From Hydractinia symbiolongicarpus (taxonomy: Eukaryota > Cnidaria > Hydrozoa > Anthoathecata > Hydractiniidae), in contig NC_079882.1 of assembly GCF_029227915.1 (NCBI RefSeq), positions 24,249,001 to 24,313,000 on the forward strand: 64,000 bases of DNA, read 5' to 3'. Of this stretch, positions 19,690-31,279 are shown piece by piece (within the stretch, counting starts at the first letter, position 1; every line of letters begins with the position of its first letter). Under the pieces are notes generated by a model that saw only the letters and a list, made by a program, of their open reading frames with translations, searched no databases and had not been told where the DNA came from. A program made the position numbers and the translations under genes.

Positions 19690-20404
19690 TTAGGGCTCAA
19701 TTAGGAAACTCTGATTGTATTTCGGCCACAAGAACACAAATATTGCCCTCAACTGTTACTGACACAACTTCAGCTGCCATTCTCCTTTCGGTTTTGCTGT
19801 AATGGCAATGTTGATGCTTTGCGCACTTTTTTCCCTTTATTCCGCCTACCCATCCTGTGCCCAAAAGGGACGTGAAATAATTAAGAAGTGCTAGTATGTT
19901 AACTTTGACCTGCTTCTTCTCCTATGCTTAATGCTCTTTTAGCCTTGCGTATTTTGATGGATGATATAGGTGAGTATGACCTGAATGTAAAAACAGTGGC
20001 AGTGGTCACAATGTCTCCCTTATAAGAATGACCACAAATAAGTCACACATAAGGGTTAAGTCCTGGTGTGTTGTCTTTTTTCTGCATCTTTGCAAGGAAA
20101 TGATTACATACAACACTTTGTAACTTAGTTTGCCAATCAATATAAGTTTTTTTGCTGTCTACGCATTTGACCAACTCCATTGCTTGCACATGGCTAGTGA
20201 TCCAGCACGTTGGTTAATGCATAGATGACCTTTTACAGTACATGCATAGTGCCTCATTGCTTCCTTCAACATCATCCTCGCAATCCTTCTTCATCTCGCG
20301 TCCAGGACCATGACCTGTTTTTTTTCGTTTCGAGAAAGGGCATTTTGCGTTCACCTCTCCAAATCGGTTGAACAAAGGTTTGTAAATTAGTTGAAGTGGG
20401 ATGT

Positions 20405-20505
20405 AATAACTAAAACAGGTAACTACCAGTCTCCACAGAACCAGCAGTCCCTGTAGAACGACCAGAAAACCAACAGCGAACCAGCAGTATCATCACAGAA
20501 CCACC
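20405..20505. repeat. Dispersed CAGAACCA-rich repeat, copy A
   Basis: Starts TAACTAAAACAGGTAACTACC and continues with loosely tandem CAGAACCAGCAG-like units. An inverted copy lies at 26870-27055, so the two copies flank the Ty1/copia element on either side in opposite orientation. Confidence 0.65.
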
Positions 20506-21035
20506 AATGAATAAATAGTTCCAATATGAAACTTCCACGCCAAAGTGAGCGAAACGAAGCTAATTAAATACATAACAGTCGAAGACCCTACTTTCCACTG
20601 GCTATTTCGTGTCCCTCATACACAAACTAACGGTCCTCATGCAGGTGAATTTTAAAAATGACTCTCAAAGTGTTATAAACTTCATTCTACGTAAAAAAAA
20701 TAATCACAATACAAAAAGTCGATCTTTTGTTATTCATTTCATAAAAATTCACGATTTGAATCAGCAAGAAAAGTGTTGTTTTGCTGGAGGTAACATATGT
20801 ATTTTAGACGCTCGTTAAAAAAAGATGGGCGTCGTATTACCGAGTTCTATGTTCTAGCTATTGTTGTTATCATGGTAATCATTAGCATTCCTGATTGAAA
20901 TTACTGAAAAAGATTGAAATGTTGGTTTGTTATTTATTGCGTTGAAGAGTAAATTGCAAGGAAACAGAATGAGTCTTGATTTTTTAATCCCAGAACGGTA
21001 TAATTTGGATAATATTTCACTAATATAGTGTATAC

Positions 21036-21112
21036 TGTGAATAGATCTGTATTCTTTATTATGGCATAAAGCCATACATCTAAACCTAAAAGATATAATG
21101 AACATAATGACA
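21036..21112 (-). repeat. Ty1/copia 3' LTR (77 bp)
   Basis: Left copy of the LTR; bounded by TATAC on the outside and by the element interior on the right. It matches the right LTR over its whole length. Confidence 0.85.
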
Positions 21113-21257
21113 ATCTTGCCACTACATTCTCTCTCAATAAAACAAAATCATAAAGTATGTTCAAGAAAAGAAACTGCAAGACGCAGGAACACAATGTAAG
21201 AATGCTTTTAAAGTGTCATTTGGCATACTGTTATATTTGTTTTAATTAACCAAAACT

Positions 21258-22453
21258 TAACGGTATTTCAACTGTTCTCTACCGGATAGTATACGTAGCA
21301 GGTTTTCAGCTGAAGCAGTGCCTTTCGTAAGACAGTCAGCAATCTGATCACTTGATTTCGTAAGAATGAGTTCCCCCATTTCCCCTTTTTCGACCATCTC
21401 ACAAAGTGCACAAATATCAATATACAATCGTTTATCTTCTATGACGTTGGTATTTTTGACTGCTTCCGCAAGTGATTTATTTTCTGATATACAGATAATT
21501 GGTATATCAACTTAAAAAATCTCTTTAATTAGGGATCTGATCAACATAGCATGTTCCGCACCTTCTAAGAGAGCCATGGTTTCCGCACCCATGGCGCTTT
21601 TAACAGCCCATTTTAACTTGTGAGATCTCCAAATAATTGGCGGAATTTTGCTTTCACCATGCAGTAGCAGAACAAATCCACCTTGTGAGCCGCCATTAAT
21701 TAAATTTCCATGTGATGCATCACTGAAAAGTATGAGCGATGATGCTTTAACATCTCCAGTGTTTGAAATAACAATCTTTACTTCAGTTTGCTGCAGATGT
21801 TTCAGCTGCTTGTTAGCTCTACGAGCATCAGCAACTGTTCCATGTCTTATGCGAGTGCTTAAATCACAGGCAACGTAAGCAGCATCAGGTCTAGTTTGTT
21901 TTGCTGCCCATTGAATTTGACGTGCTTCATATTTTGTAAGTGGAATTGTAGACGTACTATTGGTCAAATTAATTGGTGAAATGTTACTAATGTAATTATG
22001 CTGATGAATAATTACTGCACCACACTCTTGTTCAATTTCTAATCCCAAAAAGTTAAACGACTTTGAATTCTCTTTACTAAGTGAGAATGTCTTACGTAAA
22101 TGTGCAATGATAGTGTCATGAAACAAATCACTTCCAACGAAGAAGCAATCGTCAACATGACAGCAAATTACACCTTTGAGAGTTTCTTTTCTCCAGAAAA
22201 ATAATGCATTGTCATAAATGCTTCTTGTAGCTCCAACTTTATCGAATTCGTTAGATAATGTCTCATACCAAGCGCGTGAAGCGTCACACAAGCCATAAAC
22301 AGGTGTTTTTAGTTTCCACAACTTGTCTGTGTTAGCTTCTGGTGGTGGAAGAAGATGTACGACTCTATCAATCTTGGCACCTTGAAGAAACCCAGCTTTA
22401 ATATCAAGACTGTAAAATTTTCCATCCATGGGTTGCACCAATATTACACACAA
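21258..22453 (-). pseudogene. Ty1/copia reverse transcriptase and RNase H
   Basis: RT begins with KFYSLDIKAGFLQG, reached by a frameshift from the upstream segment at about 22440. The active site is CHVDDCFFVGS (usual YVDD). RNase H starts with FSDASHGN and ends with MALLEGAEHAM. A TAA at 21512-21514 interrupts the frame, which is open again for about 84 codons down to a natural-looking end near 21258 (SDQIADCLTKG, the conserved C-terminal motif of copia RNase H). Confidence 0.84.
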
Positions 22454-25142
22454 GACGAAAGTTCTCCTTGTTTACAGTTGGCGAGTCTGTTCGTATACCA
22501 ATAGTGTCCTCCTCAAAACCTTGTGCCACTAATCGTGCTTTAATTTCTGTTTTACCATCATGACTTTTCTCAGATATCGCCCTGTGGGTTGTGGTTATGT
22601 CTTGCCCTTTGTCTTCAACTTCATCATAAACATTGTAATCACGCCATTTAGTTAATTCTTTATGTTGAGCTTCACTAACATCACATGACGTTTCTACATT
22701 ATATACTGACTCTGTGTTTACCTTTTCCCAATCCAAAATGTTTTCAAAGTCAATTGATTTCATGGCTTTGGTTTTACCATCTTTGACATTCAACCAATTC
22801 TTATATGCTCCAACTCCAGATTTTCCTACTTTACCAGCACGACTAACAACCATAAATTCAGCAAGTTTATTAGTATCAGGATCAATAAACCTAACCCTCT
22901 CCCTGACTTTTGGAAGGGTCACTGTCAATGACTGTTCATTGCGAGGTGTGTTAGAAACTTCTTGCTCAATGCTTGATTGATGTGTTGTTTCAACCTGAGC
23001 ATGGGAAATAGCAGGGATCTCATTTGTATTTACGGTATGATCACTAGGAATGTCATCAAGTACAACTTCTGACGATGTGTTGATATCAAAATCGTTTACG
23101 CTTTCAAGCAACCCATTCGCTACGCTGTTTGAAATCTCATCAAAGCAATCTTCTTCTTTGGTTGTAGTTTTCTTCACTTGAGGGTTTCCACTTGTGCTTT
23201 CCTGACAACTACGGTGTCCCTTCACTGATTGCAAGTGACACTCGAACGTAAGTTCCTCCATGTTTAACAAGGACCTGTTTTCCATCAATGCCAAGGACTA
23301 CACCAGGCCCTCTCCACTCTTTCTCTCCACGTCGCTTATAGTATACCAATTCACCATTATAAAAATCTTTGCTGGTAGATGTCCGTGTTTGATGACTGAG
23401 TGCTGTTTTAAGATTCACTTTCAATGAATGCTTTGCGAGCAACATGCAGGGCATTCAGATGATTCGCAATTAATTGACTGGGTGTAACTGTTCGAAGAAC
23501 AGGAGGCTTGGCTGTAAGCACAGAAGGCTTGGCTGTAAGCACAGATGGGAGATTTGGATTGCGTCCAAATACAAGCTGATTGAGACTGAATCCACGGTTA
23601 TTATGCAACGCATTCTTGGCACAATTGGCCCATGTAAGTGCATTTTCAACAGAACAACTAGTGTTGTCAACAATTTTCATAATCATATTTTCCAGGATGA
23701 AATTATGATGCTCACATACACCATTTGACCATGGAGCTTCTGCTGCTGTTGTATACACTCTTGTGTTTAACAGTTCTGCTACATCTCTTAAAGGGGAACT
23801 CCAGTAAAAATCACTTTTTTCTTTTTTGCTATATACGTACTCAGAAAGTAGTTACACATCTTTCGTAGCGATCAAGTTTCTATTCTTTGTTTTTCAAAAA
23901 AGAAGCTTTTTTTATGGAAGGACATGCCGAATATTTTCAGGGGGTAAATGTACTCATTTTCTTCAATCTTTGTAATGTTTAAGGCTGCATGTGATGCTGA
24001 TAATGCAGTTTCTAAAACAGCTTTGTCAAAACAACTACTTATAAGTCAGTAGCTTCTGCAACGCATTTATGACCTACCATAATCATAAGAATGATTTTTA
24101 TTTGTACAATATTAATACTCATGTTTTACCAACTTATCACCACCCGAACATTATTCGATCTTTCGATCACGCATTTGAATGGTCCTCCATCATGGTGAAA
24201 ATTTCAACGTTACATAAAATTTGTTTGCATTTGTGTGCAAAAAAGCACGTGCGGATGAAAAATATTGCTGAATTGTGAAATAAAAATAAATTGGCTTGTA
24301 AAGTAAGAAAGTTTTTTTACTGAAACAAATGATAAAGTTTTTGTGATGAAAAGAATGTTAAAAAAAAGCCAATTAAATATATTTTCTATTTCTTTAAAAA
24401 ATATTTTGCTCAGAACGTTGTTTTGAGTTAGTAGAAGACACCTCGTCACTTTGCATCATTATTAATTTCTCCCTTGTGAGACACAAGAGGTTCGAAGTCG
24501 TGTGGCTGTAGCTTTGTAAAGTCTTTTTCATGAAGAGATTATCCTATTCTATGTTTATCCTAATTATCCTATTCTATGTTTTCTAAGTTAAAATCTTCGT
24601 CATTACTACAAGACGTTTTATCAACGAACAATGTAAACACTAAGTAAACAAACTTTTAGAAGGTGTGCTGCTGAGCTCACGGACTGTCTGCACGATGTGA
24701 CGTATGCCTATTTATTCGGACCTAGTCCTCTCAACTTTACGCAACCTTGCAAATTTATTTAAAATTGAAGATGTTTACAGACCCCATTAAGGTATAAATA
24801 AAGATTTTTAACGATTGTAAAAGGTTTATTCTGACATATTTATGTATTGTCTTCTTAAAATAACATTTTTTTCAAATATTTTTTTTCACTGGAGTGCCCC
24901 TTTAAGAGCTCATTGTTGAACTCCCCTCCGTTGTCTGAAAAAATCGAGTTTGGTGTGCCAAAAATAGCAACCCAGTGCTTGAGAATTGTGTCTACGATAA
25001 TTTCCTTATTCTTGGATTTGATAATTGTTGATGCACTGTATCTACAGAACACATCAATCATATGAAGTATGGTTAACTTTTTATGATTAACTGTCAGGAA
25101 TTTTAGGTCCATGGCAAGGCATTCATTGACATCTGAGGCCAT
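22404..25142 (-). pseudogene. Ty1/copia integrase core and linker, split by a MITE
   Basis: The integrase core runs from 25142 (NECLAMDLK, then IFSDNGGEFNNELL) to the TTAA at 24902-24905, is interrupted by the MITE, and resumes at 23791 (RDVAELLNTRVYTTAAEAPW, then SNGVCEHHN with the catalytic Glu). The frame stops at 23408, continues in another frame (23209-23454, HGGTYVRVS) and in a third (22404-23294), so at least two frameshifts have occurred. The 22404-23294 part is the acidic linker and start of RT (KWRDYNVYDEVEDKGQ). The protein is no longer translatable as a unit. Confidence 0.8.
23792..24901. mobile_element. 1.1-kb non-autonomous TTAA-target (piggyBac-like) element inside the copia integrase
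   Basis: The ends are inverted repeats: AGGGGAACTCCAGTAAAAA on the left and the complement of AGGGGCACTCCAGTGAAAAA on the right. TTAA is present at both outer edges (23788-23791 and 24902-24905), and removing the insert with one TTAA restores the integrase reading frame. A TTAA duplication is the hallmark of the piggyBac superfamily. The interior is AT-rich and has no transposase frame (largest frame 79 codons, no motif). Confidence 0.85.
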
Positions 25143-25144
25143 TG

Positions 25145-26630
25145 GTAGTGAGACAATTGGCTCTTGATCGAGCCTTCATATATATCTACTGCATGTGTCA
25201 CAAGAGTTTGTAACATTGTCAATTTGCTGAAATAACTCTTTATCTTCAACATTTTCATCTTGGAGAAGAGTTTTCAGTTTGCTGCTGTCTATGGGATGTC
25301 CAAACTGTTTGTGAAGCTTTGTAGCTATTTTGCCTTTTTCTTCAGGTGATTTTACAGTGAGATCGTTGACTGTGAATATAACTCTGGTGGCATTTACACC
25401 CGGAGATGTTTTGTTAACAGCAACTTGCTTAGGTGTAAGAGGTATACAGTAATGGCCATTTGACGTGTGTTGTAAAGGAATGTCTCTTCCAAACATAGTG
25501 ACTTTATCATTAACAAAATCAAGTTGGCTATTAGCTGCTTTCAGACTCTTTTTTGATAACAATAATGGTAATTCACAATCGACAACATCAGTAAGAATAT
25601 GGGCTTGCATTCCAGCCATATTAGCAGGGATGTTAACTTTTTTAACTGTGGGGAAGCTTCCACCTGGCCCAAATTTAAAGGACTTGTTACTCTTACTTTC
25701 AGCTAAAGCTGTCCCTTCTGGCATAGTGTCTATGTAACAGTCAAGCCAATTTTTACCACAAACTGTCGATGAACATCCTGAGTTTAGTAAAGCACAATTC
25801 AAAGACTCAGACACAACTTGCTCCATAAAGCATTGTTCCACACCCTTTGCGAAAAACTGCACATGTACTTTATCCTGCCCTTTGCTTCCTTTATTCTTAT
25901 CAGGACAGTCATTCATGAAATGCATTATAGATTTGCAGTGGTGACATTGCAATGGATGTTCATCAGGACCATTAGGGTTGTACTGGCTTCTTTTAGCACT
26001 GAAATATTTACCACCTCTGCCACGTCCACGAGTGTTCCAATTGTTAAAACGTCGTCTGTCAAACTTTTGACCATATAATACTTCTTGCTCAACACCAATA
26101 TCATTACTGTCTCTACTACTTTCACTTTGAGCACATTGATCATAAATGGCTTTTATCTGTTTTTTCATAGAGTCGTATGTGAGGGAAGGAACCGTAGCAC
26201 GTGTTAGTTCACGTGTAGCTTTCGGTACATGTGCATTTTTTAGTAGTTGATATGCAAGAACTGCAGTTGGTAACTCAATTTTAAAACTCTTAAGTTTTTG
26301 ATTCAACTGTTCAAATTCATTTACATAATCACCAATCGACATTGTCTTGGAACGGTGAAAGGTCTCAAATTTTTCGTAAGCATTGAACATTGCTTGATCT
26401 TCAGTAATGCCATATAGTTCTTTTATTTTATTAACAAGTTTATTTAAACCATCTTCTTCATTCAATTCTTCTTTCGTTAAGGCTGACGTACTTCTGAATT
26501 TAAACTCAAATAAACAACTGGTCCTTGTTTCTTCTTTGGAAGTTCTGTAACTACTTCCCATAAAATCCCCATCTTCAGAAAATTGGGGCAATCCATACTT
26601 TTGTGCCATCATGATTGTTCCAGTTGCCAT
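25145..26630 (-). pseudogene. Ty1/copia Gag, zinc knuckle, protease and integrase finger
   Basis: An open frame of 484 codons from a Met (26628-26630) 11 bases after the primer-binding site. It holds a Gag region of the UBN2 type (ITEDQAMFNAYEKFETFHRS), a zinc knuckle CHHCKSIMHFMNDC (C-x2-C-x4-H-x4-C, near residue 230), a retroviral-type protease site that reads LLNSGCSSTVCG, and the start of integrase (KLHKQFGHP ... CDTCSRY, the HHCC finger). A TGA at about 25174-25176 ends the frame directly after the finger; coding similarity resumes in the same frame beyond it. The protease active-site position has Asn in place of the usual Asp (DSG to NSG). Confidence 0.82.
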
Positions 26631-26657
26631 CTTCTTAACTAGCCTCTGCTACCAGAA

Positions 26658-26733
26658 TGTGAATAGATCTTTATTCTTAATTATGGCATAAAGCCGTACA
26701 ATAAACCTAAAAGATATAATGAACATAATGACA
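26658..26733 (-). repeat. Ty1/copia 5' LTR (76 bp) with adjacent primer-binding site
   Basis: Right copy of the LTR. The minus-strand sequence after it is TTC then TGGTAGCAGAGGC, the primer-binding site, at about 26642-26654. TATAC follows the outer end. Confidence 0.85.
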
Positions 26734-26805
26734 TATACTACTAATTTATTCTCAATATTCCCGGAAATAAGGGGCGGGATAGTAAATTCTACCGAAATTT
26801 TGCAG

Positions 26806-26832
<27 letters not shown>
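26806..26832. repeat. Poly-T tract
   Basis: An uninterrupted run of about 27 T residues just outside the copia element, near the CAGAACCA-type repeat copy B. Confidence 0.85.
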
Positions 26833-26836
<4 letters not shown>

Positions 26837-26869
26837 GGCATGGAGCATTTACAGCGATCGCTATTCTGA

Positions 26870-27055
26870 TGATTCCGTCAACTATTGTTTTTTCTCATCA
26901 ACATTTTCTGGTGGTTCTCAACCAAGACTACTCGTTCTGTCATAGTACTGCCGGTTCGCTGCTGGTTCTCTGGTTGTTCTATGGAGACTGGTGGTTCGCT
27001 GCTTGTTCTGTGGTGGTTCTGCGGACACTAGTCGTTACCTGTTTTAGTTATTACG
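26870..27055. repeat. Dispersed CAGAACCA-rich repeat, copy B (inverted)
   Basis: On the minus strand it reads TAACTAAAACAGGTAACGAC and then CAGAACCACCACAGAAC-like units, matching copy A at 20405-20505 in inverted orientation. Confidence 0.65.
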
Positions 27056-27059
27056 GAAG

Positions 27060-30000
27060 TGGGAGCATTGTCCATATTTTTACAACATTTGTATCTGAGG
27101 AATAAAAAAAGGGCATGGCATGATTTACATAACTTAGGCATAGCCAAGGATCATTGGACCTTGTTTAATGAAATAGGTATTCAAAAGTATAGATTTCATT
27201 GCAATTACAGTGGGACCACTTATCACAATAATTGCTTAAAATTGCATGTCTGTTGTTTTTAACTGGTTTTCCACACACACTACAGGGAAACTGTATCATT
27301 TACACTTTAAACAGAAAAAGTAACAAATAATAAATCGACAAAAAATCGAAAGTAAAAGCGATCACAGAAAATGAGAAAAAAAGAGAAGATAAAAAACATC
27401 TACTTACAAGAATTACTCCTGGCACCATTTTAAACTGGAGTTATTACGATAGCAGAGAAGCAGTGATGGGGCCGTTAAGATTGTACCCTTGGAACATCTC
27501 ATTTAACTGGGATTTATTAAAGATCAAAACTAAAGAGGCGTCTAGGGCCTCAATCTTGACAGTCCCACCAGTGAATCAGAACTAGAGATAAGACTGTCAC
27601 TGTATAACATATGCACATTGTACCAGGAATTCCATGAAAAAAACAACACGAATGAACCTATATTTGTTAATTTGCGCATGCAATTTTTTATTTTTTATTA
27701 TTCACTTATGGAGTGGTTTAAAAGTGTTAATATATTAACGAAACACATTGCTTTGTCGTTAGAAGTAACCTATAGCAAATATATACTGCAGGAATACATG
27801 ACAAAGGGAGGGCTATGTCATACCATGTTGTATTCACTGCGATCATCTACTATTTTGTTTGCTATGTCCATCCGCCCCTCCACATGGCCGCAGACTATAT
27901 TTTTACGGCAAGTGATATTTTCTCCGTAACGATTGTGTTTTTTACTAAAAGACATTTTTTTTATACTTCAGTTCCATTTCGATCTTTTGCTCCATACAAT
28001 TCTTTTTTTTGTACGCAGCGTGTCCATAGATGTTTTAAAAAAGATGATATTTCCAATTACTTTTAATTTTTTTTTATAATTTTTTAGAATTTGTGCATAT
28101 AATGTTTACAAAATCAAGATTTTTAATTTTAAAAATGTTACCACAAGATTTTTAGTTGTGTAAATTCTCAGTGATCTGCTGTTATAAGACCAAAAAGTAA
28201 CTTTTTGAGGAAAATTATGATTATTGGTATAATTTTCATATAAAAATTGATTCTTCCAGGATACAATTTCTGGCAACAATAAATTTTTAACTGTTAAACG
28301 TCATAATACGTAATAAAGCCATGCTATTAATAGTATACATTAACTCTGGAAATTTGCTATTAAAAAGTTTAAATTGATATGTTTTTTTCGGTTATCTGTT
28401 GAATAATAATTTTATAAAAAAATTAAAATATTTTTTTGAGAAAAACGTTAGTTTTTAAAATCTGATGTGGTGAAAAGTAGGCCAGAGTTGATTTTTTATA
28501 TAAACAGAATACTTTTTTTAAATATATTTTCTATCAACATGAAAGGTAGCTAATTCCATACTGAATACATGTTCCAAAAGAGCTAGTGCATTTGCATTTA
28601 TTGTTGAAAAAAGAGGCAGTGTATGGCATCTTTTCAAAGATATCTGAGTTAAGCATATAATTAACTTTTTGTAGCCTGAGCTAGATTGAATTTTGTTAAC
28701 GAATTATTTTAATCTTATTTTTTAAAGCAAGAAGAATAGTGTTGTGTGCTCACTTAGTAGTAAGAATGCTTTGTCTTAAAAAGTTGTTTTTTACATTTAT
28801 GATACATTTATCTTTGATGTTAACATGCTTTATTAAATAAAATACCAGTTATGCCAATTGAAATACAATTGCTCAGAAGATATTTTTTGTCTTGTATGAA
28901 AGAAATTTGTGAATACTTTAAGGCAAGAAATTCTATTGTTTTTTGCTCACGTGATCAGTATTAAGAAATCTTTAATGTTAGATGTGGTCATGCTGGCTTT
29001 ATGTTTATTGGTTGATTTTAATTCGGTTTTGCACTGGAAAATTATTAAATAAGAAACTCAATTTTAATATCTCGAAGAAAACTTAGTTAACTAGGCTAGA
29101 AATGTCTGAAATCTGGACAATCCTTGTTAAGTTGAGACAGTGTAGAGATATTGCTAACTTGATACCATAATTATTCAAATAAGTAGTCAAATTTTTATTT
29201 AGTATATTGACTTTCAGGAGGGTCACATTATATGTACAGGTAATATTGCCAGTTGAAATACCCCTCTCTCTTCAGTGAGCTAATTTCCTACCTTTTTTTA
29301 TTATTGACTTGTGTTGAAAAATTGAACAAGCAACACCAAATTTCGAAAAATTTTATGACCCATTTCAATTTATTACCACCCCCCATATTAATAATTAATA
29401 GCTTTTTCTGCTATGGAACTTATTATGCCAATAATTCAAACAAGCTTCACAGAGTAATTTATTTATTTATCATAAAGATTTACACTTTAGTAATAAAGTT
29501 ACTACTATAATTGCGTGTTCTGATAAAGAAACCGACAAAGACATACGTATATATATAACAAAAAATCATGTAAAATATACATTGTGACTGAAACAAATAA
29601 CATAGAAAAACAAAAAATTGAATAACACTTTAGTCTGTAAACTAAACTCATTTCTCCCTTTTTGATATTTTTCAATAAGAGAAGCGTACAAAAAAATTAT
29701 AGGGCAATAGCGAAAGCAGGGAAGAAAGACAGGTATTCTTTCTAATAACACTCTTGAAAGACTCAAAGATAGGAGTGTTTAAGTAGACGAATCAAGGGTC
29801 AAACATACACCGAGAAACAAAATTATAAAAATATCAAAATAATAAAAATTATTTGCAATTAAAATGACTCATGACTCTATTCCTAAAATCTGCGACTGAA
29901 CCTGTTACCGTATCTCTATGGGCAGTGTATTGAAAATTTTCACATCCGTTATAGAAAAGAAGCCAGATTATTTTGCGAGCTTAAGTTTCACTTTAGGAAT

Positions 30001-31270
30001 AAATAACACTATAGAGTTTTGACAAGTATTTTGACAATGGATTATAACTCTCTAGATCTTTACAAATATTACAACCTAAACATTTCTTTACAAATCCAAA
30101 AACATAGTTCAAGTCCAAATCCAGTAAGGTATTTCTAAAATCAAAAATTTCTCTCTAAAGTAAAGTATAATCCAAGTTTAAAATCCAATGCCAATATGTT
30201 TATAATGCACAAAGTAGCTACACAATTTTAAATATCTAAATATAAAATGAAGTTACCTTTAACCAAGCATTAATTACTAATTACAGCCTTATAGCTAGCT
30301 ACAGTACAGTGTCCTAAAAGCATTTTTGGGAGACCTCTAGCTAGTTAGCTAGTTTAAAGGCTTTTAGGATATATTAAGTTGCCTTTATTGTACAAAAAGA
30401 AATTAAAAGTACAAATAAGTGCCTAATAAAAGTTTTTTTCAAAATATATATCATAAAATTAGTATCACAAAGATAAAAACAGATATCAAAAATCAAAACT
30501 GTCCTGCCGCCAGCAGTTTCGCAAGGCAAATGACTGAATAAACGTGAAGTCCAAAGTTCAACTTGCACCACCGAGTTCCGCAAATTCATAATGGCGCATA
30601 ATCTCCGAAATGGTCTATTCAGAGCTATACGCTATCTTGTGAACTGCCTTGGTCAATTAGTGTTACTAAAAAACCTTTTAGAAATAACTCAACAAATTTT
30701 CCTGTTTTGCAAAAAAAATGCTACAGTACTATTTCTTTTTAGGAGTCGAAATACACGCAATATTAGCTAAATCAAATTCTATTTACCCTATTATTAACTA
30801 ATAGCTATTTTCAACCGGTTATGAGAAAGTCGTAGCGTTCAATGGCTAGAGAGCTTTAAGAACGGGCCTTGTACAGCGCAATATAACTTAACTTCGTAGC
30901 AACCATATCGTCGTTATAAATGTAGACAATTAACATTGCCGGTAAAACGTGAAAGATGCAGTCATAACTCAATTTTATATAGCTAGTTACACTATATTAG
31001 TAACTATGTTCCTCCGAATAGTTTATTTATTTATTTATTCATTTTTTATTCATTCATTTATTTATAATGAATATTTATACAGTATAAAACATCGTCTGCT
31101 ATTAAAATGTGTCCTATAAATATTAGCAATATTAGTTTTTCTAACAGCTACGAACAAAAAAAGTCCATATACTTTTTTATCATTGTTGTCATGAGGTTTT
31201 AGTTTTAAAAATATTAAAAGTTCAAAATCAAATTACACTGCTTCCTATAAACAGCAAAAAAAACATGACA
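27060..31270. other. AT-rich intergenic DNA, no supported feature
   Basis: Frames here are short and lack motifs or splice context. The DNA is strongly AT-rich with homopolymer runs. I see no RNA gene or transposon edge. Confidence 0.5.
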
Positions 31271-31279
31271 CACAATTAT

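Larger units (their letters stand above)
21036..26733 (-). mobile_element. Ty1/copia retrotransposon with very short LTRs, decayed
   Basis: LTRs at 21036-21112 and 26658-26733 both start TGTGAATAGATCT and end AACATAATGACA, and they differ by only a handful of changes. The 5-bp sequence TATAC lies directly outside both ends (21031-21035 and 26734-26738), a classic target-site duplication. Next to the 5' LTR (right side; element on minus strand) the sequence TGGTAGCAGAGGC is a good primer-binding site for initiator-Met tRNA. The polyprotein is in Ty1/copia order (Gag, PR, IN, RT, RH) but is broken by several stops and frameshifts and by a 1.1-kb MITE. Confidence 0.88.
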
